NCBI GenBank assembly: GCA_964531265.1
Contig: CAZHDW010000003.1
Coordinates: 1 to 64,000, forward strand
Reading direction: 5' to 3'
DNA: 64,000 nt
Origin: Hominenteromicrobium sp964531265
GTDB lineage: Bacteria; Bacillota; Clostridia; Oscillospirales; Acutalibacteraceae
Shown one piece after another: positions 7,686-16,715 of this stretch. Within the stretch, counting starts at the first letter, position 1. Every line of letters starts with the position of its first letter. The notes beneath the pieces were generated by a model. The model had not been told where the DNA came from, did not search any database, and worked only from the letters and a program-made list of their open reading frames with translations. The position numbers were made by a program, and so were the translations under genes.

Positions 7686-8798
7686 TTACGGGCGCTTGGA
7701 AAGCTCTGTCAGCTCTGCCATGATGCCCGGGATATCGATGTTCTGCGGGCAATGTGTTGCGCACAGACCGCAGCCAACGCAATCGGTCGGCTTTCCGGTG
7801 GAATCAACGGTCTCGAGGCCGCGGAGAGCCCACGGGCCGTTGACCTTGAAGTCATTGTATATGCGGAGTATCTCCGGGATATTTATCTGTGCCGGGCAGT
7901 TATCCGTGCAGTAGCGACATGCTGTGCAGGGGATAACGAGCTGCTTGCGGAACAGTGCAACCGCCTCGAAGAGTGTCTTCTCGTCCTCATCGCTGAGTGC
8001 GTTGTCAGCGCCGAAGGTGGCGATATTGTCAACAATCTGGTCGAGTGTGGACATGCCGCTGAGGATGACCTGAACATTGTCGAGGCGCTGCAGCCAGCGG
8101 AATGCCCAGCTTGCTACGCTCCAATCGGGGTGTGCGGCCTTGAGCAGTGCTTCTGCCTCGGGAGAGAGAGCTGCAAGGCGACCGCCGCGAACCGGCTCCA
8201 TTACTACAACCGGGATGTTGCGAGCGGTAACGATGTCATACTCCTCCTTTGTAGAGGAGAAATTCCAGTCAAAATAGTTTATCTGGAGCTGGCAGAAATC
8301 CCATGCATGATGGTCTGCGAACTTTGCAAGATACTCGGGGTCTGCGTGGGATGAGAAGCCGAGATGACGGATCTTGCCCTCAGCCTTCTTCTGTAGGAAG
8401 TATTCAATGCAACCACTGTTGAGGTATGTATCGCAGGTGTCATTGCCAACTGCATGGATGAGGTAGAAGTCGATGTAATCTGTCTGGAGACGGGAAAGCT
8501 GCTCTTCGAAAACAGCCTTGTAGTCCGGATTGGCGTGGATGAAGAACTTTGTGGCAAGGTTGAAGCTGTCACGCGGATATTTCTTCATGGCCTCTCCGAG
8601 AAACTTCTCGCTTTCGCCGTCATGGTATACATATGCGGTGTCAAAATAATTGATACCGTTTGCCATGGCGTAGTCGATGATCTCCTGTGCCTTTTCGTAG
8701 TCGATGGGTCTGCCTTCCTTGTCAGCATGTACGGGCAGACGCATGTTGCCCATGCCGAGACGGGAAATGGACTCGTCCTTGTAGGGTTTGTAAATCAT
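7686..8798 (-). CDS. Aldo/keto reductase with C-terminal 4Fe-4S ferredoxin domain (copy 1)
   Basis: 370 residues: an AKR barrel (about 1-275) with tetrad Asp53, Tyr58, Lys84, His115, then a ferredoxin-like domain with CTACRYCTDNCP and CVGCGLCATHCP clusters. This fusion is common in anaerobic Clostridia and is thought to couple carbonyl reduction to ferredoxin-type electron transfer; the physiological substrate is not established. The start follows GGGAGG by seven bases; the longer frame places its start before the ribosome site. Its promoter has a 19-bp spacer shared with the second copy at 33.3 kb. Transcribed after, but separated by a terminator from, the MFS gene. Confidence 0.9.
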   Translation of the reverse strand: MIYKPYKDESISRLGMGNMRLPVHADKEGRPIDYEKAQEIIDYAMANGINYFDTAYVYHDGESEKFLGEAMKKYPRDSFNLATKFFIHANPDYKAVFEEQLSRLQTDYIDFYLIHAVGNDTCDTYLNSGCIEYFLQKKAEGKIRHLGFSSHADPEYLAKFADHHAWDFCQLQINYFDWNFSSTKEEYDIVTARNIPVVVMEPVRGGRLAALSPEAEALLKAAHPDWSVASWAFRWLQRLDNVQVILSGMSTLDQIVDNIATFGADNALSDEDEKTLFEAVALFRKQLVIPCTACRYCTDNCPAQINIPEILRIYNDFKVNGPWALRGLETVDSTGKPTDCVGCGLCATHCPQNIDIPGIMAELTELSKRP

Positions 8799-8830
8799 GT
8801 AAAAGCCTCCCAAAAGTATTCTTTATTGGG

Positions 8831-8861
8831 ATTATACACCTTAAAGTGAACTCGAAGTCAA
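8831..8861 (-). promoter_or_regulatory. MerR-type promoter (19-bp spacer) of aldo/keto reductase 1
   Basis: On the minus strand TTGACT, 19-bp spacer, TATAAT. The spacer carries an imperfect dyad of form CTTnnAGTnnACTnnAAG. Long spacers with a dyad are typical of MerR-family activators. See the matching promoter at 33247. Confidence 0.65.
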
Positions 8862-8890
8862 GAGCTTCCCGGCAAAAAACGGGAAGCTCT
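8861..8890 (-). terminator. Terminator-like hairpin after the MFS gene
   Basis: Perfect 11-bp stem AGAGCTTCCCG/CGGGAAGCTCT with A/T-rich loop; no strong U-tail, and it abuts the -35 box of the next promoter. Confidence 0.6.
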
Positions 8891-8898
8891 TTGAAAAA

Positions 8899-10140
8899 TT
8901 ATTCTTTGTTTTCTGCTTTGGAGAATTTTGCTATCAGCGCAACGCCGAGTATGATGAGCAACGGGAAAATAATTGAGAACAGCATTCCGGTCTTGAGGCC
9001 GAGCTGCTCCGCGTTGACTGCGGAATCGGATGCGACACTGCTTGTGACCAGTGTGCTGACGGAGCCGACAAGGGACGGGCCGACCGAGCAGCCGATATCA
9101 CCGAGCACGGCAAGCACACCGAACATCGCGGTGCCGCCCTTCGGATATGCTGCGGAGATGAGGGAGAAGGTACCGGGCCACATAAGGCTGACGGAGAGGC
9201 CGCACATTGCGCAGGATATGAGCGCAAGGATCGGTGCCGTAAAGAGCGCTGCGCCGATATAGCACAGAACACAGAGCACTGCGGAGAACATGAGCGCACG
9301 GGAGAGGTTTATCCTTTCGCCGAATACTCCGAAAATCGTACGGCCGATGCCCATGAGCACGGCGAAGCAGCACGGGCCCATAAGATCGCCTACCACCTTT
9401 GTGACTCCCAGTGCACGCTCGGCAAAGAGGGAGCTCCACTGGCACATTGCAAGCTCACTTGCACCGGCACAGAGCATGAGGAGCATGGCGACGATGAAGA
9501 TTTTGGATGTAAAAAGCGTTTTGAGCGGTGTCTTTTCGTCCTCCGGTATGCTGGGCATGAGCGGCACCTTAAGGAAGCTGAAGAGGTTATAGAGCGGTAG
9601 CAGTGACCAGAGAAGCGGTATCACATACCACATATCGTTGCCGATAATGCGCAGGAGCAGCGTTGTTATGAGCACGACGCCAACCTGGCCCCAGCAATAG
9701 AACGAGTGCAGCAGGCTCATGGCGGAGGCCTTTGCGTCGCCCGGGCAGGATTCCACTATCGGGCTGATGATAACCTCGATGAGTCCGCCGCCTATGCCGT
9801 TGACTATCGTTGCTATGACCAGTCCAACGAACGGTGCAGGCAGGATATTAGGCAATATACCGAGCAGTGCCAGTCCGCCAAAGGCCAGTGCATGTGCGAT
9901 TACGGCGGCACGGCGCATGCCGATGCGGTCAACATAGCGCACGGCGAGCACGTCGGTGATGACCTGCGTAACGAAATTACACAGAATTAGTGCCGATATC
10001 AGCATGTATGATATCTGAAACTGATCCTGATAGATGACAAACAGCAGGGGAGAGAGATTGTTGACAATACCCTGCGTTATATATCCTCGATAGCAGGCGA
10101 AAATGGTTTTCTTGAAATTTTGCGTTGATGAGTTAGACAT
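8899..10140 (-). CDS. MFS transporter
   Basis: A 413-residue inner-membrane protein with about 12 hydrophobic segments in two halves and a cytosolic loop in the middle (KVPLMPSIPEDEKTPLKTLF). The loop after the second helix reads VRYVDRIGMRRAAV, the major-facilitator motif A region (usually GxLaDrxGrr). N-terminal halves of this kind occur in sugar-type MFS permeases. No substrate can be named; the surrounding oxidoreductases and epimerase suggest a sugar, glycoside or organic acid. It is transcribed alone, with its own hairpin downstream. Start at the ATG is the only good candidate. Confidence 0.85.
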   Translation of the reverse strand: MSNSSTQNFKKTIFACYRGYITQGIVNNLSPLLFVIYQDQFQISYMLISALILCNFVTQVITDVLAVRYVDRIGMRRAAVIAHALAFGGLALLGILPNILPAPFVGLVIATIVNGIGGGLIEVIISPIVESCPGDAKASAMSLLHSFYCWGQVGVVLITTLLLRIIGNDMWYVIPLLWSLLPLYNLFSFLKVPLMPSIPEDEKTPLKTLFTSKIFIVAMLLMLCAGASELAMCQWSSLFAERALGVTKVVGDLMGPCCFAVLMGIGRTIFGVFGERINLSRALMFSAVLCVLCYIGAALFTAPILALISCAMCGLSVSLMWPGTFSLISAAYPKGGTAMFGVLAVLGDIGCSVGPSLVGSVSTLVTSSVASDSAVNAEQLGLKTGMLFSIIFPLLIILGVALIAKFSKAENKE

Positions 10141-10182
10141 AGGTAATGCCCTTCCTTTGAGAGTAGAAAAATGTCAAGGTAT

Positions 10183-10211
10183 ATTATAGTTGAAAGCGTC
10201 ACGAATTTCCA
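10183..10211 (-). promoter_or_regulatory. Possible promoter of the MFS gene
   Basis: Minus strand TGGAAA, 17 bp, perfect TATAAT, ending 43 bases before the MFS start. The -35 box is weak. Confidence 0.4.
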
Positions 10212-10265
10212 TCTCTTTTTAACACATTACTGCGGGATTTTTGCGGTGAAAAGCAGAAATTACTG

Positions 10266-10294
10266 TTGATTTCAGACATGACATATTGTAAAAT
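10266..10294 (+). promoter_or_regulatory. Promoter of the sugar isomerase/epimerase A gene
   Basis: TTGATT, 17-bp spacer, TAAAAT, 60 bases upstream of the ATG. Confidence 0.6.
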
Positions 10295-10354
10295 AGAAGT
10301 GACCGCAAAACTTTGCGGGCCAGATTTGTAATCTTTATAAAGGAGTGTATAACC

Positions 10355-11320
10355 ATGAAATTAGGCGTTTGCTCAAATGTTGTGGGTGATATGCCGTTTG
10401 AAGAGGCTCTTAAGTACTTCCATTCTCTGGGCCTCCAGATGGTAGAGATCGGTGTTGGCGGTTATCCGGGAAAGGATCACTGCGATCCCGATGTTCTTTT
10501 GAACGACGAAGAGAAGTATCAGGAGTGGGTAGGCCTGCTCAAGAAGTATGACCTCGAGGTCAGTGCTTTCTCCTGCCATGGCAACCCGGTTCACCCGAAC
10601 AAGGAGCTTGCAGCAGAGTTTGATAAGGCAATGCATGATGCAGTTCTCATGGCTGAGAAGTACGGCATTCATCAGATCAACTGCTTCTCCGGCTGCCCCG
10701 GCGACAGCGAGAATTCCAAGTACCCGAACTGGGTAACATGCCCGTGGCCGAACGACTTCGGCGAGATCCTCGAGTATCAGTGGAAGATCCTCATCGACTA
10801 CTGGAAGAACTTCGTTGAGTTTGCTAAGGCACATGGCGTTAATAAGATCGCTCTCGAGCTCCACCCGGGCTTCTGCGTATACAATACACAGACTCTCAAG
10901 AAGCTTCGTGAGGCTGTAGGTCCGGAAATCGGCGTAAACTTCGACCCGTCCCACCTCATTTGGCAGGGTATGGATCCGGTCGTCTGCATCCGCGAGATGG
11001 GCGACGCTATCTTCCATGTACACGCTAAGGATACACGCATCGATCAGCGCAACACAGCAGTTAACGGCGTTCTGGATACCAAGAGCTATGCTGACGAGAT
11101 CAACCGCTCCTGGATCTTCCGCAGCGTTGGTTACGGCAACGACGCTCTCTACTGGAAGGACATCATCAGCAACCTGCGTATGGTCGGCTATGACTACGCT
11201 ATCAGCATCGAGCATGAGGACAGCCTGATGAGCAAGAATGAGGGCCTTAAGAAGGCTATCGAGATGCTCAACTCCGTTGTTGTTTTCGAGCCGAAGATGA
11301 CAGACCTTCGTTGGGTGTGA
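10355..11320 (+). CDS. Sugar phosphate isomerase/epimerase family protein (A)
   Basis: A 321-residue AP-endonuclease-2-like TIM barrel of the xylose isomerase-like superfamily. Metal-binding residues appear in the expected blocks: ALELHPG (Glu), VNFDPSHLIWQG (Asp/His), FHVHAKDT (His, Asp) and ISIEHED (Glu). Such proteins isomerise or epimerise sugars or act as lyases/dehydratases on keto-polyols and 3-keto-glycosides. RBS AGGAG ten bases before the ATG. Codon use is strongly C-ending, unlike the operon to its left, suggesting high expression. Single-gene unit with its own promoter and terminator. Only weakly similar to the four other epimerases in the window. Confidence 0.85.
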   Translation: MKLGVCSNVVGDMPFEEALKYFHSLGLQMVEIGVGGYPGKDHCDPDVLLNDEEKYQEWVGLLKKYDLEVSAFSCHGNPVHPNKELAAEFDKAMHDAVLMAEKYGIHQINCFSGCPGDSENSKYPNWVTCPWPNDFGEILEYQWKILIDYWKNFVEFAKAHGVNKIALELHPGFCVYNTQTLKKLREAVGPEIGVNFDPSHLIWQGMDPVVCIREMGDAIFHVHAKDTRIDQRNTAVNGVLDTKSYADEINRSWIFRSVGYGNDALYWKDIISNLRMVGYDYAISIEHEDSLMSKNEGLKKAIEMLNSVVVFEPKMTDLRWV

Positions 11321-11353
11321 TATCACGCACATAATATAGCTATATAGCAAAAA

Positions 11354-11392
11354 GGGCTTCCGGTGGCATCAGCTGTCGGAAGCTGTTTTTTT
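11354..11392 (+). terminator. Intrinsic terminator overlapping the end of the convergent flippase gene
   Basis: Stem GCTTCCG/CGGAAGC followed by TGTTTTTTT. The loop contains the stop codon of the minus-strand gene, so the two transcription units overlap. Confidence 0.75.
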
Positions 11393-12889
11393 GCAGATAC
11401 TCTCCGTAATATAGCTCTTAACGGTGTAAATGGAGAGGTGGAACAGCGCGCACAGTGCCGTTTGAAGTGCTATCAGGGCGATACCGTGAAGGTCAAAATG
11501 AGATAGCACGCTACCGGTGAGAATTACTGATACTGCGGAGCTTATTCCGGGCAGGATAACGTGCTTCAGCGGCTTTATTCGTACTCCGGATACACGCAAA
11601 AGCCGGTGTACGCTAAGCATGGCGTTGAAAATAGAGGAAAAGAACAGAATACAGATATATATGCGCATGCCGCCCGAGTGCATAAAGAGCAGTATCAATA
11701 TCACGCGGATAAACGAATCCGCAAAATTATACTTCATGGAGTTGAATTGCTCATCAAGCCCCTTGAGCAGGCAATCCACCACCACATCAAGGTAGATCAG
11801 CGGAACTATCGGCGCAAGTATTTGCAGGTAGCTTCCGGAATCGGTGCTTTTGTAGAAGACTTCACCCCATTCACGGCCAAAGGCGAAAAAAACGCAGGAG
11901 AAAAACAGCCCATACCTCAGCGCCGCACTTACCGCTCTCTCCGTAATATGCGCTACGGCGCCGCGATGTTCCTGCTCATATTCACCGGCTATCCTCGGTA
12001 TCAGAAGCGTTGCAAAGGATGACAGCAGCGAGGACGGGAAGAAGAGCATGGGCATTGCCATGCCCTGCAGCAGTCCGTAGGCGGCCATTGAAACCGATAC
12101 ATCGAGCCCGTAATTTCTCAGCTCACGCGGTATCAGCAGATTTTCTGCGGTGGAAAGCAGGCTGCGCGCCGCGCTTGACAGCGTGCAGGGAATGGCAATG
12201 TGGAGCATGCCGTGCAGCACGCCGGAGCCTTTTTCAATAGCCGTCGGGGTATTATGTTGAAGACTTCTTCGGTAGATGATGAAACTTGTTAAAAACGACA
12301 CCGCTTCGCCTAAGGTTGAGGCCAGCATTGCCGCGAAGCACGCGTTTTCCACACTGTGCGGTGCCAACAGGTGGAAAAGCACCACGGCGGAGAAAATTGT
12401 CAGCACCTGTTCCATAGCATCGCTTACGGAGGTTGACAGCGATTCGTCAACCGCGAGAAAATAGCCCTTCATGCAGGTGCACTGTGACATAAAGGGCAGC
12501 CCGAGCGCAAGAATCCTGAGGCAGGGCGCAGCCTCGGGGCGGTCGAGTATGACGTCGGCGGCAATGTCGGAAAAGCTCAGCAGCAGGGCGGATATAGTGC
12601 AGCTAAGCACCAGACAGAACAAAAAGCACCTTGCAACGACGGAGCGAATGGCTTCGCGTTTTCCGGCTGCGATGGCGGCAGTCACCATTCTTGTGACGGC
12701 AAGGCTTATCCCGGAGGTGGAAAGAGTCACCGAAAGCATGAATACGGAGAATATCAACTGATAGAGCCCCATGCCCTCCGCACCGATTTTTGCCGACAGC
12801 CATGAGCGGTAGGCTATATTGGTTACACGGAAAAACAGTGAAAATGCGGTCAGCAGGATGCCCTGCACCCAGAATTTGTTTTTTGTCAT
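11369..12889 (-). CDS. Polysaccharide/lipid flippase, SpoVB-like (MOP superfamily)
   Basis: A 506-residue membrane protein with about 14 predicted transmembrane helices, starting NKFWVQGILLTAFSLFFRV and continuing IGAEGMGLYQLIFSVF, the hallmark of SpoVB/MurJ-type exporters in Firmicutes. These proteins flip lipid-linked sugar precursors; SpoVB acts in spore cortex formation. AGGAGG lies just before the chosen ATG; a start nine codons upstream would place that ribosome site inside the gene. It is transcribed divergently from prmA. A vegetative exporter role rather than sporulation is possible. Confidence 0.8.
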   Translation of the reverse strand: MTKNKFWVQGILLTAFSLFFRVTNIAYRSWLSAKIGAEGMGLYQLIFSVFMLSVTLSTSGISLAVTRMVTAAIAAGKREAIRSVVARCFLFCLVLSCTISALLLSFSDIAADVILDRPEAAPCLRILALGLPFMSQCTCMKGYFLAVDESLSTSVSDAMEQVLTIFSAVVLFHLLAPHSVENACFAAMLASTLGEAVSFLTSFIIYRRSLQHNTPTAIEKGSGVLHGMLHIAIPCTLSSAARSLLSTAENLLIPRELRNYGLDVSVSMAAYGLLQGMAMPMLFFPSSLLSSFATLLIPRIAGEYEQEHRGAVAHITERAVSAALRYGLFFSCVFFAFGREWGEVFYKSTDSGSYLQILAPIVPLIYLDVVVDCLLKGLDEQFNSMKYNFADSFIRVILILLFMHSGGMRIYICILFFSSIFNAMLSVHRLLRVSGVRIKPLKHVILPGISSAVSVILTGSVLSHFDLHGIALIALQTALCALFHLSIYTVKSYITESICKKTASDS

Positions 12890-12900
12890 AGGGCCTCCTC

Positions 12901-12929
12901 TTGCAAGTTTTTGCACAGCGTTGTATAAT
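12901..12929 (+). promoter_or_regulatory. Promoter of prmA
   Basis: TTGCAA, 17-bp spacer, TATAAT, 51 bases before the ATG. Confidence 0.7.
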
Positions 12930-12980
12930 CAACACAACAATATACAGCGATATCTTTTTAGAAAGGAAAGTAGACTTATA

Positions 12981-13925
12981 ATGACTGATTTTGGACAGGT
13001 AAATGCGGATTGGACCGAGATAGCCGTAACTATAAAGGCGGAGGATACCGACCGCGCAGGCGATATCACACAGATGGTAGTGCCCTATGGTATTTATATT
13101 GAGGATTACTCGAATTTAGAAGAAGAGGCAATGGAGATAGCACACATTGACCTCATAGATGAGGAGCTTCTCAAAAAAGACAGAACAAAGAGCATCATAC
13201 ATGTTTATATCAGTCCGGAGGAGAACCCGAACGAGGCAATATCCTTCCTTAAGGAGAGATTTGATGCCGAGGGTATCTGGAATGAGATAAGCATGGCAAA
13301 TTGTGCCGAGGAGGACTGGATAAACAACTGGAAGAAGTACTTTAAGCCGATACCGGTTGGCGAGCGTCTTCTGGTTCGCCCGATGTGGGAGGAGGAGTAC
13401 GATGCCGGAGACCGCGTTGTGCTTCATTTGGAGCCCGGTCTTGCCTTTGGTACAGGTACACATGAGACAACACGTCTGTGCATGGAGCTGCTTGAAAAAT
13501 ACATTTCAGACGGCGATACTCTGCTCGATATGGGCTGCGGCAGCGGTATTCTCTCCGTTGCAGGACTTCTGCTAGGCGCCGAGAGTGCAGTCGGTGTGGA
13601 TATCGACCCGCTGGCCGTCAAAACAGCGGTTGCCAATGCCGAGGTTAACAATGTAGGCGATAAGTTTACGGGTATTTGCGGCAATCTGGCGGAGAAGGTA
13701 TCAGGCAAGTTCGATGTTGTTGTTGCAAATATCGTCGCGGATATCGTGATTCAGCTTACTCAGGATGCCCCGAGATTTATGAATCCCGATACGGTTTACA
13801 TCGTCAGCGGTATCATCGACACACGTGAGGATGACGTGCTGGCCTGCCTTGCCGAGAAATTCGATGTTATTGACAGACGTGAGGAAAAGGGCTGGGTAGC
13901 AATGGCTGCAAAGCTTAAAGCTTAA
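12981..13925 (+). CDS. prmA: Ribosomal protein L11 methyltransferase
   Basis: 314 residues. The N-terminal half is the L11-recognition domain; the C-terminal half is an AdoMet-dependent Rossmann methyltransferase with LDMGCGSGILSV (motif I), the family-specific GLAFGTGTHETTRLCMELL block just upstream and VANIVADIV (post-motif). PrmA methylates amino groups of ribosomal protein L11 in the cytosol. The start is the ATG after GAAAGGAAAG; the much longer open frame would run into the divergent gene's promoter. The N-terminal region (MTDFGQVNADWTEIAVTI) matches family starts. Confidence 0.95.
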   Translation: MTDFGQVNADWTEIAVTIKAEDTDRAGDITQMVVPYGIYIEDYSNLEEEAMEIAHIDLIDEELLKKDRTKSIIHVYISPEENPNEAISFLKERFDAEGIWNEISMANCAEEDWINNWKKYFKPIPVGERLLVRPMWEEEYDAGDRVVLHLEPGLAFGTGTHETTRLCMELLEKYISDGDTLLDMGCGSGILSVAGLLLGAESAVGVDIDPLAVKTAVANAEVNNVGDKFTGICGNLAEKVSGKFDVVVANIVADIVIQLTQDAPRFMNPDTVYIVSGIIDTREDDVLACLAEKFDVIDRREEKGWVAMAAKLKA

Positions 13926-13952
13926 AAATTTGTGGACTAATATCGTGCCTGA

Positions 13953-13981
13953 TTGACAACCGATAGCAAAAGTTATACAAT
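13953..13981 (+). promoter_or_regulatory. Promoter of the carboxylesterase gene
   Basis: TTGACA, 17-bp spacer, TACAAT, 49 bases before the ATG. Confidence 0.75.
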
Positions 13982-14030
13982 ATAAAGTGGAATTTACAAA
14001 ATTTCGTATATTGTTTTAGGAGTTGTAATT

Positions 14031-15596
14031 ATGGCAAGACAGTTTCTTTGTACGAAAACAGAACCTGTTGTCCAGACCAAGGCCGGCAAGCTGCGTGGCT
14101 TTCAGTTGGATGGCACATATGCGTTTCACGGTGTAAAGTATGCCGATGCGAAGCGCTTTCAACAGCCGACACCGGTCGAGCCGTGGGAGGGCATAAAGAA
14201 TGCTTTGGCCTATGGCTATGTTTGCCCGATGCTCAGCCAGGACAGCCCCAGCAATGAGCTGATGGTGCCTCACAGATACTGGCCTCTGGATGAAAACTGC
14301 CAGTATCTCAATATCTGGACACAGTCCCTTGACCCCAACGCCAAAAAGCCGGTTCTCGTTTGGCTGCATGGCGGCGGCTTTGCGGCCGGCTCTTCCATTG
14401 AGCACATTGCATACGAGGGCGAAAACATGAGCAAATACGGCGATGTTGTCGTTGTTTCGCTCAATCATCGTCTCAATATTCTCGGTTATCTAGATCTTTC
14501 TCCGTTTGGTGAGAAGTATGAAAACTCCGCCAATGCCGGTAATGCCGACATGGTAGCGGCTCTTCAGTGGATACATGAGAACATAGCTAATTTCGGCGGC
14601 GACCCGGAGAATGTCACTCTGTTCGGTCAGTCCGGCGGCGGTATGAAGGTATGGACACTCATGCAGACCCCGGCAGCGGACGGTCTGTTCCACAAGGGTG
14701 TTGTTCAGAGCGGCTGTATAGACGGCTTTATAGGCCCGAATGAGGACAGCGACGGCACAACTATCGTAACGGCTCTTATGAATGAGCTTGGCTTTACCGA
14801 TGTTGAGCAGCTTGAAACAGTTCCCTATGCACTTCTTGCAGAGGCATATAACAAGGTTCGCCCCGAGGTAGCAAAGACAGGTGCTTATGTCGGCGGTAAC
14901 CCGAAGGCAAACGGCTGGTATGTCGGCGATCCGTGTGTGGTCGGCTTTACCGAGCACGCAAAGACCATTCCGGTAATGGTTGGTACGGTTCTCGGCGAAT
15001 TCTCCTTTATGCCGGCTCTGTCCCCTGAAGAGAAGGCTGACAAGCAGCTTATCGACACGAAGATCAAAAAGCGCTACGGCGATTCCGCAGAGGAGCTCAA
15101 GTCCCTCTTTGCAAAGGCTTATCCGGATAAGGATATCAGCGACGTTCTGTTTGTGGATTCTGTTTTCCGCTCACCGTCTATTAGATTTATCGCTGAAAAG
15201 TCCAAGCATCCCGAAAGCGAGACATATTCCTATCTCATGTCCTACACTTTCCCGTATGACGGCGGTCATATTGCATGGCATTGCAGCGAGATACCGTTTG
15301 TTTTCCACAACACCTGCCTTGTTGCGGCCTTCAATGAAGAGGGCGTTACGGACATGCTTGAGAAGCGCATGTGCGATGCATGGCTGAACTTTGCACGCAA
15401 CGGCAAGCCGAGCAGTGAGGCTCTTCCCCAGTGGCCTGCTTGCGTTCCGGGTGACGAGGCTACGATGATCTTCGATAAGGATTGCGTAGTTCGCCACAAC
15501 TATGACCACGAGCTTGTAGCACTGCACAAGAAGGCTTCTCCGCCGTTCTGGGCACAGTCCGATGATGACGACGAGGAGCAGCAGATACAGCATTAA
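14031..15596 (+). CDS. Type B carboxylesterase
   Basis: A 521-residue alpha/beta hydrolase of the carboxylesterase/lipase type B family, without a signal peptide. Oxyanion motif HGGGF near residue 114, nucleophile elbow GQSGGG near 203 (family usually GESAGG), and HCSEIPFVF near the expected catalytic His. N-terminal VQTKAGKLRGFQLDGTYAFHGVKYA is the standard start of the fold. It hydrolyses carboxylic esters, perhaps acyl or feruloyl groups on plant glycosides, which would suit the nearby sugar oxidoreductases; that is inference. The acidic tail (DDDDEEQQ) is unusual. Own promoter, monocistronic. Confidence 0.88.
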   Translation: MARQFLCTKTEPVVQTKAGKLRGFQLDGTYAFHGVKYADAKRFQQPTPVEPWEGIKNALAYGYVCPMLSQDSPSNELMVPHRYWPLDENCQYLNIWTQSLDPNAKKPVLVWLHGGGFAAGSSIEHIAYEGENMSKYGDVVVVSLNHRLNILGYLDLSPFGEKYENSANAGNADMVAALQWIHENIANFGGDPENVTLFGQSGGGMKVWTLMQTPAADGLFHKGVVQSGCIDGFIGPNEDSDGTTIVTALMNELGFTDVEQLETVPYALLAEAYNKVRPEVAKTGAYVGGNPKANGWYVGDPCVVGFTEHAKTIPVMVGTVLGEFSFMPALSPEEKADKQLIDTKIKKRYGDSAEELKSLFAKAYPDKDISDVLFVDSVFRSPSIRFIAEKSKHPESETYSYLMSYTFPYDGGHIAWHCSEIPFVFHNTCLVAAFNEEGVTDMLEKRMCDAWLNFARNGKPSSEALPQWPACVPGDEATMIFDKDCVVRHNYDHELVALHKKASPPFWAQSDDDDEEQQIQH

Positions 15597-15681
15597 TCAA
15601 ACGTCCGCGAGGTCGTGCGTACAGCCGCACTCTCCGCAATCACACTGTTTACGGATAAAAAATAAAATACTTACTAAATAA

Positions 15682-15721
15682 AAAGCAGAGTGCTTATCCC
15701 GGCGGATGAGCACTCTGCTTT
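15682..15721. terminator. Hairpin between convergent esterase and epimerase genes
   Basis: 13-bp stem AAAGCAGAGTGCT/AGCACTCTGCTTT; T-rich on the minus strand (TTTTTATTTAG), shorter T run on the plus strand. Confidence 0.65.
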
Positions 15722-15732
15722 GCTGTATGCAA

Positions 15733-15759
15733 GAAAAAAGCGGACGCCGAAGCGTCCGC
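15733..15759 (-). terminator. Intrinsic terminator of the epimerase B/C operon
   Basis: On the minus strand GCGGACGC, TTCG tetraloop, GCGTCCGC and a U6 tail, 15 bases after the stop. Confidence 0.9.
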
Positions 15760-15773
15760 CCAAAATTCCGATA

Positions 15774-16628
15774 TCAGAGATTTTCCTTGATCCAGGCGAT
15801 GTCCTCTGCGAGGCATGCAACGCGGTCTTCCGGATCGTTGTAGCTTGCTTCACGCTCGACAGTGTAGATGATGTCGTCGTGCTGAGCTTCAACAGCGGCC
15901 TTAACAGCCTTCCAGTCAACAATACCGGTGCCCTGCGGAACATTCAGCTTTCCGCGCTCCTTCATCATAGCGATGAACTCCGGCGGCATGATCGGCTTGC
16001 CGTTCTCATCAAGCTGCGGCGGCTTGCGCGGCGGACGCGGAGTGTGGCGGGAATGCGGCTGCTTAGCGCCGATAACGCCGTTGTTTTCCTTGATATGAAT
16101 GGAGCCGATGCGGCCTGCATGGCTATTGATGAATTCTACCGGGTTAACGCCGGCAGCGGAGCACCAGCCGCAGTCAACCTGGAAGAGTGTTACCTCCGGG
16201 TCTGCTGCATCGATGAGCCAGTCATAGAGATATCTGCCCTGATCCACATAGAACTCGTCTGTGTGGTTGTGGAAGCCGATCTTTATGCCATAGGGCTTTG
16301 CGATATGGCCGAGACGGCTGAGCTCAGCGGCGATCTCTTCGGCCTCCTCCTTGTTGCAGAAATCGGTGCCCGGGCAGATTATCATCTTTGTGCCGAGCTC
16401 TGCAAAGTAGGGGATGACCTCCTCAATCTTCTCGAGGCTGATATGTGCAGACGGAACCTTAAGGCCTGTTTCTGCGAGCACCTGCTTCATTTCCTCCAGC
16501 GGTACCTCTGTGAAGTCCGCTGTGAACTCTGCGCCTGCATAACCGAGCTTTGCAATGGTGCGAAGCTTATCGGCAGGGCTCATCGGCTCCGCCATGAGGG
16601 AGAATACCTGTACATTTACATTTTCCAT
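15774..16628 (-). CDS. Sugar phosphate isomerase/epimerase family protein (B)
   Basis: 284 residues, xylose isomerase-like TIM barrel. Metal-site blocks: GFHNHTDEF, FQVDCGWC (Asp), SIHIKENN (His) and VEREAS (Glu). A 30-residue Pro/His-rich insertion after the HIKENN strand (KQPHSRHTPRPPRKPPQ) precedes the last helices; the same insertion occurs in the neighbour C, with which it shares well over four fifths of residues by eye. Last gene of a three-gene minus-strand unit with C and a Gfo/Idh/MocA gene. Probable role: isomerisation or lyase step on an oxidised sugar produced by that dehydrogenase. Confidence 0.85.
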   Translation of the reverse strand: MENVNVQVFSLMAEPMSPADKLRTIAKLGYAGAEFTADFTEVPLEEMKQVLAETGLKVPSAHISLEKIEEVIPYFAELGTKMIICPGTDFCNKEEAEEIAAELSRLGHIAKPYGIKIGFHNHTDEFYVDQGRYLYDWLIDAADPEVTLFQVDCGWCSAAGVNPVEFINSHAGRIGSIHIKENNGVIGAKQPHSRHTPRPPRKPPQLDENGKPIMPPEFIAMMKERGKLNVPQGTGIVDWKAVKAAVEAQHDDIIYTVEREASYNDPEDRVACLAEDIAWIKENL

Positions 16629-16660
16629 AGCTAATACAATCCTTCCTTTCTAAATATGCA

Positions 16661-16693
16661 AAACGTGCGGCGGCAGCAAGCCACCGCACGTTT
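16661..16693 (-). terminator. Hairpin between epimerase B and C
   Basis: 14-bp stem AAACGTGCGGCGGC/GCCACCGCACGTTT with one mismatch and TTTTGCA after it on the minus strand. May reduce read-through from C to B. Confidence 0.65.
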
Positions 16694-16715
16694 AAGCGAC
16701 ACATTATTCAGTTAA